From NCBI GenBank assembly GCA_002307715.1, contig DBUA01000038.1:1-7255 (forward strand): a stretch of 7,255 nucleotides of DNA, given 5' to 3'. The position numbers were made by a program, and so were the translations under genes. Positions within the stretch are counted from its first letter, which is position 1. Every line of letters starts with the position of its first letter. Below the pieces are notes generated by a model that did no database searches, was not told the origin of the DNA, and saw only the letters and a program-made list of their open reading frames with translations. Positions 1 to 6,209 of the stretch are shown piece by piece. This DNA comes from Candidatus Moranbacteria bacterium UBA1302. Its GTDB lineage: Bacteria > Patescibacteriota > Minisyncoccia > Moranbacterales > UBA1568.

Positions 1-574
1 GAATCTTGTTGAGATCGCTGAATCATTGGAACGATTCGAGTCGCTCCCAGGGCGTTTGCGGCTGTTGCCTGGCCGCGACGGCATTTCTATGCTTGATGAT
101 ACGTATAATGCATCACCGGCGTCTGCCGAAGCTGCGCTTGAAGCGATGGGAAGTATGATGGCCCCTAGAAAGGTTGCTATACTTGGCGATATGCTTGAAC
201 TCGGTCTTGAAGCTGATGCATTGCACGCTGCATTAGCGTCTGCAGTCATCGCTTCCGGTGCGAATGTTGTTATGACAGTCGGGAAGCATATGCGGGCGCT
301 CCATGAAGCGTTGCTTGCGACAGAGGAATATTCCCGTAAGCAGTTATTATGGATGCCGGATCCGGTTGCAGCAGTCGACGCAGTATTGAAGCTCGTCCGG
401 CCCGATGACCTCGTGCTTATCAAGGGTTCTCGTAGCATGCGGATGGAACTTTTGGTTGAACAGCTCTTGGTGGATGTCAGGGATGCTAAGGATCTTTTAT
501 GTTGCCAGACGGACGCATGGAAGAAGAGGCCTTTTGTGTCTCCAGCGGAATGGATGGATGAAGAGACGACGTAG
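1..574 (+). CDS. murF: UDP-N-acetylmuramoyl-tripeptide--D-alanyl-D-alanine ligase (MurF), C-terminal part, 5' truncated
   Basis: MurF catalyses the last cytoplasmic amino-acid addition to the peptidoglycan precursor, ATP-dependent joining of D-Ala-D-Ala to UDP-MurNAc-tripeptide. The frame is open from base 2 to the TAG at 572-574, with no in-frame stop before the left edge. The true start therefore lies upstream, and the TTG at 26 is only an internal codon. What is visible is the end of the central ATPase domain and the whole Mur ligase C-terminal domain. Family motifs seen: DDTYNASP (DDTYNA at 95-112), GDMLELG (185-205) and KGSRSMRME (KGSRSM at 422-439), all typical of MurF rather than MurC/D/E. 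About 40 residues follow the last motif, ending in an acidic tail. The next gene starts 32 bp downstream with no terminator between them, so co-transcription is possible. Identification is confident; the catalytic ATP-binding loop is outside the window. Confidence 0.93.
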   Translation, partial: NLVEIAESLERFESLPGRLRLLPGRDGISMLDDTYNASPASAEAALEAMGSMMAPRKVAILGDMLELGLEADALHAALASAVIASGANVVMTVGKHMRALHEALLATEEYSRKQLLWMPDPVAAVDAVLKLVRPDDLVLIKGSRSMRMELLVEQLLVDVRDAKDLLCCQTDAWKKRPFVSPAEWMDEETT

Positions 575-587
575 CAGGAGAATACTA

Positions 588-593
588 TATAAT
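588..593 (+). promoter_or_regulatory. Possible -10 box upstream of the DUF475 gene
   Basis: A perfect TATAAT lies 13 bp before the ATG at 607. No recognisable -35 box sits 16-18 bp upstream (the region reads AGACGAC). If active, transcription would begin around base 600 and give a nearly leaderless mRNA of about 6 nt. The hexamer could be chance in an AT-rich gap, so confidence is low. Confidence 0.3.
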
Positions 594-606
594 ACGTGGA
601 AAAGTT

Positions 607-1530
607 ATGCTATCAGCAGCGCTTATTGTTCTCGGTCTGGTATTGTTTGAAACGGTATCAAGTATCGATAATGCGGTCATCAATGCGGAAGTCTTGTCGA
701 CAATGGGTCAAAAAGCCCGGAAATTTTTCGTGACGTGGGGAATATTCACTTCTGTCTTTTTGGTGCGAGGGCTTTTGCCGATGTTCATTGTTTTCGTGAC
801 GGTTCCAGAACTCGGATTTTTTGAGGCTTTTACGGCGACGTTCTCAGATGACCCATCAGTTGCTGAAACTATTCGCGCATCTGCGCCAATTCTGCTTATG
901 AGCGGTGGCATTTTTCTCTTGTTCCTTTTTTTGCATTGGTTGTTTCTTGAGCCGAAGCAATATGGCCTCAAAAGAACGGAGCGGTTTTTTATTGAGCATG
1001 GAGTGTGGTTCTATGCTTCGGTTTCGGTGCTTTTAGTGATTGTTGTCTGGTATGCCATGAAGATAAGCCCGATGCTCGGTTTTGCAGCGGTTGTCGGATC
1101 ATCGGCTTTTTTCATTACGCATGGATTCAGACAGCAAGCTGAAGAAAGCGAGCGTCATCTGGCTAGTGGCAAGAAGGGCATGTCTGATGCGAGCAAAATT
1201 TTGTTCCTTGAAGTGATCGATATGAGTTTTTCGATTGATGGTGTGCTTGGGGCGTTCGCTTTTACGCTCTCTGTCCCGCTTATATTATTAGGTAATGGCA
1301 TCGGCGCTATCGTCGTTCGATCATTGACATTGATGCATATCGATCGAGTCAGCCGATATGCTTTCCTGAAGAACGGAGCTTTTTATTCGATTTTCTTTTT
1401 GGGCGTTATCATGATTTCTGAAGCATTCGGACTCCATGTTCCGGAATGGTTGTCGCCCGTGATGACATTCGGTATTATTTGGTATTTCTTTGTGCTTTCA
1501 AAACGGAAGCTTGCTTTGGAAGGTGTTTAA
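607..1530 (+). CDS. DUF475 / TerC-superfamily integral membrane protein
   Basis: A 307-residue polytopic membrane protein that looks like the DUF475 branch of the TerC superfamily. The tell-tale features are two related acidic membrane motifs: E15-TVSSIDNAV near the N-terminus (Glu15, Asp21, Asn22) and E202-VIDMSFSIDGVLGAF (Glu202, Asp205, Asp211) in the second half. This duplicated pattern is characteristic of TerC/YkoY-like proteins, some of which are linked to Mn2+ export or metalation of exported proteins. The DUF475 branch itself has no firm function. Hydrophobic segments fall near 1-25, 42-65, 93-115, 135-152, 154-172, 217-240, 255-275 and 282-298. A charged loop at about 172-197 is probably cytoplasmic. 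The ATG at 607 is chosen because the first acidic helix starts right after it; there is only a weak GGAA upstream. A metal-ion transport role is an inference from the superfamily. Confidence 0.8.
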   Translation: MLSAALIVLGLVLFETVSSIDNAVINAEVLSTMGQKARKFFVTWGIFTSVFLVRGLLPMFIVFVTVPELGFFEAFTATFSDDPSVAETIRASAPILLMSGGIFLLFLFLHWLFLEPKQYGLKRTERFFIEHGVWFYASVSVLLVIVVWYAMKISPMLGFAAVVGSSAFFITHGFRQQAEESERHLASGKKGMSDASKILFLEVIDMSFSIDGVLGAFAFTLSVPLILLGNGIGAIVVRSLTLMHIDRVSRYAFLKNGAFYSIFFLGVIMISEAFGLHVPEWLSPVMTFGIIWYFFVLSKRKLALEGV

Positions 1531-1560
1531 GCGTTTTTTAGCGCCACCAGATACTCAAGG

Positions 1561-1589
1561 TTGACAGTATTTTTGAAATGGGATAGAAT
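1561..1589 (+). promoter_or_regulatory. Sigma-70-type promoter of rpsP
   Basis: Perfect -35 TTGACA (1561-1566), a 17-bp spacer and -10 TAGAAT (1584-1589, 5 of 6 matches). Predicted transcription start is near 1596, giving a leader of about 30 nt before the rpsP ATG. It lies just past the stop of the DUF475 gene, so rpsP has its own transcription start. Confidence 0.8.
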
Positions 1590-1625
1590 TGGGTCTGTAT
1601 ATAGCTTAAAGACGTTTATCAAGAT

Positions 1626-1970
1626 ATGTTGACGATTAGATTCAACCGTACCGGTAAGAAGAACTACGCTTATTTTCGCATTGCGCTGCAAGAACATACC
1701 AAGGCTCCAGGAAAGCGCCATATTGAGATTCTTGGCAGTCTTGACCCTCACAAGAAAGTGACAATCCTTAAGAAGGAGCGTATTCTTTATTGGATCGGTC
1801 AGGGCGCTCAAGTTTCCGATGCCGTTCACAATATGTTGGTTCGTGAGGGCGTGATTGATGCTAAGAAAGTCGCCAAGAAAATGCCTCGTCCAGTAGCCAA
1901 GGAAGAACCGAAGACTGAAGAAGCCGCTGTTGCTGAAGCCGCGCCGGTCGAAGAGCTAAAGGCTGAGTAG
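1626..1970 (+). CDS. rpsP: Small ribosomal subunit protein bS16
   Basis: Ribosomal protein S16, a 30S assembly protein that binds 16S rRNA. The N-terminus MLTIRFNRTGKKNYAYFRI and the segment ERILYWIGQGAQVSDAV (residues 51-67) match the family's conserved core (the WVGQGA...S..V region). The S16 fold occupies roughly residues 1-78. Residues 85-114 form a Pro/Ala/Glu/Lys-rich, probably disordered tail, common in S16 of several phyla. Total length of 114 is slightly above the usual 80-100 because of this tail. The ATG at 1626 begins the conserved fold directly; no Shine-Dalgarno is visible (upstream reads TTTATCAAGAT). Unlike in many bacteria, rimM, trmD and rplS do not follow; the L10 operon does. 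Identification is confident. Confidence 0.95.
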   Translation: MLTIRFNRTGKKNYAYFRIALQEHTKAPGKRHIEILGSLDPHKKVTILKKERILYWIGQGAQVSDAVHNMLVREGVIDAKKVAKKMPRPVAKEEPKTEEAAVAEAAPVEELKAE

Positions 1971-1977
1971 TTGCGAT

Positions 1978-2006
1978 TTGACATTCTCGGATTTTCCGAG
2001 TATGGT
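1978..2006 (+). promoter_or_regulatory. Sigma-70-type promoter of the rplJ-rplL operon
   Basis: Perfect -35 TTGACA (1978-1983), a 17-bp spacer and -10 TATGGT (2001-2006, 4 of 6). Predicted start is near 2013, giving a long leader of about 208 nt before rplJ, which fits a regulated ribosomal-protein leader. The -35 box begins only 7 bp after the rpsP stop codon. The spacer contains an inverted repeat, described separately. Confidence 0.72.
1986..2000 (+). repeat. Inverted repeat filling the rplJ promoter spacer
   Basis: CTCGGA (1986-1991), loop TTT, TCCGAG (1995-2000): a perfect 6-bp dyad between the -35 and -10 boxes of the rplJ promoter. It could be an operator, or, as RNA, a 3'-end hairpin of the rpsP transcript. 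It lacks a T-tract, so a classical intrinsic terminator is unlikely. Its arms match the core of the terminator stem after rplL (3281-3302). Confidence 0.6.
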
Positions 2007-2020
2007 AGCGGTACAACTGA

Positions 2021-2168
2021 ATATTTCCGCAGACATGAGGCACGCGCTGTAAGGCCGGTAAGCTCCTCACGAGGAATCAATCTCCTGATGCGCATTCGAA
2101 TCAAAAGATAGCGTTGGGAGTGCCAGAAATGGCTTTCTCGGATCTGCGGTTCACCCCGCAGATTTTTT
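2021..2168 (+). ncRNA. Ribosomal protein L10 leader (cis-regulatory RNA)
   Basis: The 5' leader of rplJ resembles the L10 leader family, in which the L10-L12 complex binds its own mRNA and represses the operon. The visible signature is CCGCAGACATGAGG (2027-2040) paired with CCTCACGAGG (2065-2074). TGAGG 2036-2040 pairs with CCTCA 2065-2069, flanked by AGACA on one side and CGAGG on the other. This is the arrangement of the known L10-binding kink-turn stem. Downstream, CTCCTGATGC (2082-2091) can pair along its full length, with G-U pairs, with GCGTTGGGAG (2111-2120). GCCA-GAAA-TGGC (2122-2133) forms a small GNRA-capped hairpin. The last element is an intrinsic terminator at 2142-2168. Position and motif agree; the exact fold and the switching mechanism are inferred by eye. 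Confidence 0.75.
2142..2168 (+). terminator. Intrinsic terminator/attenuator at the end of the L10 leader
   Basis: An 8-bp stem, ATCTGCGG (2142-2149) with CCGCAGAT (2156-2163), and a 6-nt loop, followed by T6 (2163-2168). It lies about 50 nt upstream of the rplJ start and downstream of the rplJ promoter. It is therefore best read as a regulated attenuator under L10-L12 control rather than the end of an operon. It could also stop read-through from rpsP. Confidence 0.82.
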
Positions 2169-2220
2169 GTGAAGAATATTATTTCGTGTCTACCTAGTGT
2201 ATCTATAAAACGATAAGCCT

Positions 2221-2745
2221 ATGCAACAGAACAAGCAGCAAAAGGAAGCGCTCGTTGCCGAAGTATCCGAAAAGGCCAAGCAGTCGAAATCTTTAGTGTT
2301 CGCTGATTATAAGGGCGTTACAGTGAAGGATTTGACAAGCATCCGCAAGGAACTTGCCAAGTCTGGATCGAGTTGGCAGGTATTGAAGAAAACACTGTTG
2401 AATATCGCTCTTAAGAATGCTGGCATTGAAGTGGATGCTCGTGCGCTTGGCGGACAGATTGGTGTCGCTTTTTCTCATGATGAAGTGGCCGCCGCTAAGG
2501 TGTTAGCGGATTTCACCAAAGCGAATAAGGAGACTACCCTGAAGATCGAAGGTGGTGCGCTTGGCAGCAAGTCTTTATCGTCTGATGAGGTCGTCGCATT
2601 GTCGAAGCTTCCGACACAGGACGAGCTTCGCGCAAAATTGGTTGGAACGCTCCAGGCTCCGATCGCGAGTTTCGTACGTGTGCTCAGCGGCAATTTGAGT
2701 GGTCTTGTCCAAGTGCTCAAAGCTATAGAAGAGAAGAAAGCATAG
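2221..2745 (+). CDS. rplJ: Large ribosomal subunit protein uL10
   Basis: L10 is the base of the ribosomal stalk: it anchors to 23S rRNA and carries the L7/L12 dimers that recruit translation GTPases. The 174-residue length is normal for bacteria. The N-terminal RNA-binding domain shows the family motif FADYKGVTVKDLTSIRKEL (residues 27-45) followed by the basic stretch VLKKTLLNIAL (54-64). LPTQDELRAKLVGTLQAP (130-147) is the classic late motif. The C-terminal helix (about 148-174, ending EEKKA) is the L12-binding arm. The ATG at 2221 gives a standard N-terminus; the upstream ATAAAACGATAAGCCT has no Shine-Dalgarno. rplL follows after 110 bp, the usual partner order. Expression is probably controlled by the leader described at 2021-2168. 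Confidence 0.96.
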   Translation: MQQNKQQKEALVAEVSEKAKQSKSLVFADYKGVTVKDLTSIRKELAKSGSSWQVLKKTLLNIALKNAGIEVDARALGGQIGVAFSHDEVAAAKVLADFTKANKETTLKIEGGALGSKSLSSDEVVALSKLPTQDELRAKLVGTLQAPIASFVRVLSGNLSGLVQVLKAIEEKKA

Positions 2746-2752
2746 AGTTTTA

Positions 2753-2808
2753 CGGCATCATGCCGCACTGCTCGGTGGCTGAGAAAATATTCGGCCTTCT
2801 AGCAGTGC
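2753..2808 (+). other. Structured rplJ-rplL intergenic region (large hairpin)
   Basis: A short hairpin CGGCA-TCA-TGCCG (2753-2765) abuts a long one. GCACTGCT (2765-2772) pairs perfectly with AGCAGTGC (2801-2808), and inside it GGCTGA (2777-2782) pairs with TCGGCC (2791-2796). The two hairpins share base 2765, so they may be alternatives or stack. No T-tract follows, so it is not an intrinsic terminator. Likely roles are RNA processing or tuning of the L10:L12 ratio; these are inferences. Confidence 0.6.
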
Positions 2809-2855
2809 GACAATGAAGCCATAATCAAGAACGTAATTATTCTAACGTCAATCAT

Positions 2856-3257
2856 ATGACTGAAGAGAAGAAAGAAGTCGTTGTGCCGGAGAAGTTTGAG
2901 AAACTCGTTGCCGAAATCGAGAAGATGAGCGTGCTTGATTTGTCAGAACTCGTGAAGGTTCTCGAAGACAAGTTCGGTGTGTCTGCTGCTGCTCCTGTAA
3001 TGATGGGAGCTGCTCCAGCGGCTGCTGCTGAAGCTGCAGAAGAGAAGACTGAATTCGATGTTGAACTTGTTGCTGCTGGTGACCAGAAGATCAATGTGAT
3101 CAAAGTCGTTCGTGAAGTGACTGGTCTCGGTCTTAAGGAAGCGAAGGATCTTGTTGATGCTGCTCCGAAGGTTATCAAAGAGAAAGTTTCCAAGGCTGAT
3201 GCCGATGGTATCAAGAAGAAACTTGAAGAGGCTGGTGCTACAGCAAATCTGAAGTAA
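2856..3257 (+). CDS. rplL: Large ribosomal subunit protein bL12 (L7/L12)
   Basis: L7/L12 is the multicopy, mobile stalk protein that contacts EF-Tu, EF-G and other translation factors. All three parts are visible. The N-terminal dimerisation domain spans about residues 10-42, with SVLDLSELVKVLEDKFGV at 25-42. An Ala/Pro-rich flexible hinge follows at about 43-63. The C-terminal factor-binding domain spans about 64-133 and includes VIKVVREVTGLGLKEAKDLV (81-100) and DAAPKVIKE. At 133 residues it is slightly longer than the E. coli protein, owing to a charged N-terminal extension. The ATG at 2856 has no Shine-Dalgarno (upstream AACGTCAATCAT). The gene ends 20 bp before a strong intrinsic terminator, so it closes the rplJ-rplL operon. 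Confidence 0.97.
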   Translation: MTEEKKEVVVPEKFEKLVAEIEKMSVLDLSELVKVLEDKFGVSAAAPVMMGAAPAAAAEAAEEKTEFDVELVAAGDQKINVIKVVREVTGLGLKEAKDLVDAAPKVIKEKVSKADADGIKKKLEEAGATANLK

Positions 3258-3276
3258 GAAAGAACGTTTCAGGATT

Positions 3277-3308
3277 AAAAGACCTCGGATTTATCCGAGG
3301 TCTTTTTT
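3277..3308 (+). terminator. Intrinsic terminator of the rplJ-rplL operon
   Basis: A 9-bp perfect stem, GACCTCGGA (3281-3289) with TCCGAGGTC (3294-3302), and a 4-nt loop TTTA, followed by T6 (3303-3308). A preceding run of A (3277-3280) extends the pairing. It sits 20 bp after the rplL stop and 20 bp before the next -35 box, cleanly separating the two transcription units. The A-run upstream may also make it work on the opposite strand. Confidence 0.95.
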
Positions 3309-3328
3309 ATATTCGTTCGTTGTAAACG

Positions 3329-3357
3329 TTGACAGAGAAAGTGAGGAAAGGTAGGAT
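3329..3357 (+). promoter_or_regulatory. Sigma-70-type promoter of the Na+/H+ antiporter gene
   Basis: Perfect -35 TTGACA (3329-3334), a 17-bp spacer and -10 TAGGAT (3352-3357, 4 of 6). Predicted start is near 3364, giving a leader of about 58 nt. It lies immediately after the rplL terminator. Confidence 0.75.
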
Positions 3358-3378
3358 ACGTCTGTTGTAATCTTTTGA

Positions 3379-3417
3379 GGGAGGAGAATCCGTCGTAAGC
3401 GGAGCCTTTTGTTTTTT
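3379..3417 (+). other. Leader element before the antiporter gene: orphan GGGAGGAG plus weak hairpin and T-run
   Basis: The leader has a Shine-Dalgarno-like purine run at 3379-3386, but it is more than 30 nt from the ATG at 3422 and no start codon sits 5-10 nt after it. A small hairpin TCCG (3389-3392)/CGGA (3400-3403) follows, then TTTTGTTTTTT (3407-3417). This resembles a weak terminator and could attenuate transcription. The 4-bp stem is marginal, so this is only a note. Confidence 0.25.
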
Positions 3418-3421
3418 CTAT

Positions 3422-5515
3422 ATGCACATTGAGGTATTTTTGGCGTTTTTTGCGCTTGTGCTCATTTCAGTCGGTATCTTTGCTGTTTCGCGGAAGATCA
3501 ATATTCCGTATACGGTGCTTTTGGTGCTTGCGGGTACCGCGCTTGTTCCCATGACTGAACTGCCGTTCCTTTCGTTTATTCGGAGTTTTGAGTTAACGCC
3601 GGAACTCCTGTTCTTCGCCTTTTTGCCGATTCTCATCTTCGAATCGGCTTATAACATGGACATCCGCGAGATGGCGGAAAATATCAGGTCCATATCGTTG
3701 CTTTCCATAGTGAGCCTGCTTATTTCAGCGGCTTTTGTTGCTGTCGGCCTGTATTTCAGTCTTCATCTGATCGGTTTCGATATTCCGTTTATCGTCGCGC
3801 TTCTTTTCGGATCGCTTATCTCTGCGACTGATCCTGTCGCCGTCCTTGCTCTTTTTAAGGAATACGGTGCACCGCGCCGATTGTCGCTTATTTTTGAAGG
3901 CGAATCGCTTTTCAATGATGGCACGTCGCTGGCTCTTTTCATGATTATTTTAGAAATATTCCTTAAGGGCTTCAATGGGATTGGTTCTATCAGCGAAGGA
4001 CTTTTCCTCTTTGCGAGCATGATTATCGGTGGCATTATTTTTGGTCTCATCATGGGATTTTTGTTCTCGCAGCTTTTGGAGAAGGTGGCTGAGAACGATT
4101 TCGTCGAGATTACGCTTACCATGCTTGCAGCGCACCTCACTTTCATCCTTTCGGAAGTTATTTCTGAACATTTTTCCGTTTTCGGCCATGAGATTCGACT
4201 TTCGTCCATCATTGCGACTGTTATCGCCGCCATGGTTATCGGCAATTATGGTCGATCCAAGATTTCGCATTCAGTCGATGAATATATGGAGAAATTCTGG
4301 GGGTATTTCGCTTTCGTTGCAAATTCACTCGTCTTTATCTTGATGGGACTTCTGTTCGCCGGTCTCCCTATCGATTTCATGATTTTTATCGCGCCGATTA
4401 TCATTACGATTGTGGTTGTGATGGTCGGCCGTGCGCTCTCCATCTATCCGGTTATCAGAGTGCTTAACTGGACTAAGAAGGAACGGCATATCCCTGACTC
4501 GTGGCAGCATCTGCTTTCGTGGGGAAGCCTACGCGGTGCGCTGGCTGTTACTATGGTATTGCTTATACCGGATGACGCGACCGTCACCGGCTGGCAGTAT
4601 GATTTTTCTGTTAAAGAATTCATTGCAGCGATCACTATCGGTTGTATCTATTTCACGCTTATCATCAAGGCGACGACAATCGGTCGTGTTATGAAGCGGC
4701 TTGGCATAGACAATCTGCATGCTCGCGAGGAAGCGCAGTATCATCAAGCGAAGTCACTCATCCATGCTCGCGCTGTTGAGAAACTGGCTGATTTCAAGGA
4801 AAAGGGTTATGTGACGGAAGGAGTTTTCAATCGTTTGAAAGAGCGTCATGATACTGAATACGAGGATGCCTGTCGGATGTCTCACGGATTTTATGAGACT
4901 GTTGAAGGGCGTAAGATTGCCGAGGAAGCTCTTCGTGTCTATGCTATTGGTATTGAGCGTCATTTTCTCAAGATTCTCTTCCGTTATGGCGAAGTGACTG
5001 AACCGGTATATAAGCGCGTTCTCGGAAAACTCGCCGTACAGCTTGCTCATGTGGAGCATGGGGAGCGGCAGATATCAGACAAGGATAGCGATGATTCGTA
5101 TGATTGGTTTGAGCATATCGTGAATATTTTCCGCGTGCTTGTACTCCGCAAGGGGAAGCAAGGGGCATCTCCAGAAGAATGCTATATGTACTATCGTGCA
5201 CAGGAAATCATTTCTCGCAAAGTGCAGAAGCACCTCCGTTCATTCATGGAACAGAGCGGGTATCATTCTTTCGGTGATAAGCAGGTTTTTGATATCGTGC
5301 TCGGCCAATATGGGGAATTTGAACAAGGAGCGAGAGCAAAAATGCTTGATTGTCTCAATCGATATGATGATCAACTGCGCTCTGTCCGTGATGATTTTGG
5401 CCGTCGCGGGGTTTTCAAGGCACAAGAAGACGCGCTTGATGATCTTACGGAAAATGAAATGATTACACCGAAGTTGGCGATCCTGCTTCGAGATGAATTG
5501 AAAAGGACATTATAG
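3422..5515 (+). CDS. Na+/H+ antiporter, CPA1 (NhaP/NHE-like) family, with long cytoplasmic C-terminal region
   Basis: A 697-residue monovalent cation:proton antiporter of the CPA1 family, in the cytoplasmic membrane, for pH and Na+ homeostasis. The membrane domain (about residues 1-425, roughly 12-13 hydrophobic segments) carries the signature motifs SATDPVAVL (134-142), FEGESLFNDGTSLALF (158-173; Asn165-Asp166 are the ion-binding ND pair of electroneutral members) and WGSLRGALAV (367-376; Arg371). Pore residues are therefore intact. Residues about 430-697 form a charged, helix-rich cytoplasmic region, longer than in minimal NhaP proteins and without a domain I recognise (no TrkA_C or cyclic-nucleotide motif seen). 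It may be regulatory. The ATG at 3422 is the only plausible start: no in-frame alternative lies between it and the promoter. The gene has its own promoter and is followed by a separate dedA promoter. Exact ion specificity cannot be read from sequence. Confidence 0.92.
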   Translation: MHIEVFLAFFALVLISVGIFAVSRKINIPYTVLLVLAGTALVPMTELPFLSFIRSFELTPELLFFAFLPILIFESAYNMDIREMAENIRSISLLSIVSLLISAAFVAVGLYFSLHLIGFDIPFIVALLFGSLISATDPVAVLALFKEYGAPRRLSLIFEGESLFNDGTSLALFMIILEIFLKGFNGIGSISEGLFLFASMIIGGIIFGLIMGFLFSQLLEKVAENDFVEITLTMLAAHLTFILSEVISEHFSVFGHEIRLSSIIATVIAAMVIGNYGRSKISHSVDEYMEKFWGYFAFVANSLVFILMGLLFAGLPIDFMIFIAPIIITIVVVMVGRALSIYPVIRVLNWTKKERHIPDSWQHLLSWGSLRGALAVTMVLLIPDDATVTGWQYDFSVKEFIAAITIGCIYFTLIIKATTIGRVMKRLGIDNLHAREEAQYHQAKSLIHARAVEKLADFKEKGYVTEGVFNRLKERHDTEYEDACRMSHGFYETVEGRKIAEEALRVYAIGIERHFLKILFRYGEVTEPVYKRVLGKLAVQLAHVEHGERQISDKDSDDSYDWFEHIVNIFRVLVLRKGKQGASPEECYMYYRAQEIISRKVQKHLRSFMEQSGYHSFGDKQVFDIVLGQYGEFEQGARAKMLDCLNRYDDQLRSVRDDFGRRGVFKAQEDALDDLTENEMITPKLAILLRDELKRTL

Positions 5516-5519
5516 CGGT

Positions 5520-5548
5520 TTCTTCCCGGATGCATTCTCTGGTATACT
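5520..5548 (+). promoter_or_regulatory. Extended -10 promoter of the DedA-family gene
   Basis: The extended -10 TGGTATACT (5540-5548; hexamer TATACT at 5543-5548, 5 of 6) starts 25 bp after the antiporter stop codon. The -35 region at 17 bp spacing reads TTCTTC, a poor match, which is normal for TGn-type promoters. Predicted start is near 5555, about 30 nt before the ATG. Confidence 0.62.
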
Positions 5549-5585
5549 GGAAAAACTGACGTATCATTGAATCATATATATTTTT

Positions 5586-6194
5586 ATGCATTTTTTCGGT
5601 ATCGATCTTATTACATTGATTGAAGCAGTTGGTTATGCCGGATTGTTCGGAATCGTTTTTGCTGAAACAGGTCTTTTTCTTGGATTTTTCTTGCCTGGCG
5701 ACAGCTTGTTGTTTGTAGCTGGATTTTTGGCGGGTCAAGGGCTGTTTTCCTTGCCAGTACTCGTCATAGGGCTGGTTATCGCGGCGGTCATCGGAAATGT
5801 GTTTGGTTATGAATTTGGACGCCGTGTCGGACAGAAGCTTTTCAGCCGAGAAGATTCAATCATCTTCAAGAAAGCGCATGCGGTACGCGCTCAGAAGTTT
5901 TACGATAAGCATGGTCCGAAAATGATCGTGCTGGCACGTTTTATGCCGATTGTCCGAACATTCGCTCCTATTGTCGCCGGGGTCGCAAAGATGCGTTTTC
6001 CGATATTCCTCATCTACAATATCATCGGTGCGGTCGCTTGGACGATGCTGTTGGTGATACTCGGATATTTTTTGGGGAGCGTTATTGATGTTGATCGATA
6101 TCTCCTTCCGATTGTCCTCACGATTGTCGTTGTTTCATTCCTTCCAGCTATCATAAGCTATCTTAAGGAGCGACATGAAAACAAGGGGAAATGA
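5586..6194 (+). CDS. DedA-family (SNARE-associated/VTT domain) membrane protein
   Basis: A 202-residue membrane protein of the DedA superfamily, whose members act in envelope maintenance; several are reported to flip undecaprenyl phosphate or phospholipids. Motifs in order: an early acidic E27 before FLPGDS (35-40) and FVAGFLAGQG (43-52), a re-entrant/TM segment at 56-76, then the hallmark block KHGPKMIVLARFMPIVRTF (108-126; Arg118, Arg124), P128, AG (131-132), N145, W152 and GYFLG (160-164). A final transmembrane helix (about 172-193) ends in a basic tail. Length is typical. The ATG at 5586 has no Shine-Dalgarno (CATATATATTTTT upstream). It has its own promoter. Which DedA subgroup or lipid substrate is not clear from sequence. 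A link to MurF through lipid-carrier recycling is possible but only inferred. Confidence 0.92.
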   Translation: MHFFGIDLITLIEAVGYAGLFGIVFAETGLFLGFFLPGDSLLFVAGFLAGQGLFSLPVLVIGLVIAAVIGNVFGYEFGRRVGQKLFSREDSIIFKKAHAVRAQKFYDKHGPKMIVLARFMPIVRTFAPIVAGVAKMRFPIFLIYNIIGAVAWTMLLVILGYFLGSVIDVDRYLLPIVLTIVVVSFLPAIISYLKERHENKGK

Positions 6195-6209
6195 GGTGTT
6201 GTACGCGCT

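Noticed and set aside
405..650. An overlapping + strand open frame across the murF/DUF475 junction
   Set aside because: It overlaps the MurF KGSR motif region and the start of the DUF475 gene in another frame, and has an Arg/Trp-rich, non-protein-like composition.
1522..1552. Terminator after the DUF475 gene (GGTG...CACC with a T-run)
   Set aside because: The T-run lies inside the loop rather than after the stem, and the pairing is only 3-4 bp at a time.
2797..2825. Separate rplL promoter (TTCTAG...CATAAT)
   Set aside because: The -35 match is very poor compared with the other promoters here, and rplL is expected to be co-transcribed with rplJ.
3763..4245. A 160-codon open frame on the minus strand opposite the antiporter gene
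   Set aside because: It lies wholly inside a clear CPA1 gene, has no recognisable family motif and no promoter, and is explained by codon bias on the coding strand.
6192..6194. TGA read as glycine (genetic code 25)
   Set aside because: No internal TGA occurs in any of the genes, and glycine is always encoded by GGN. The TGA at the end of the DedA gene fits the normal DedA length as a stop.
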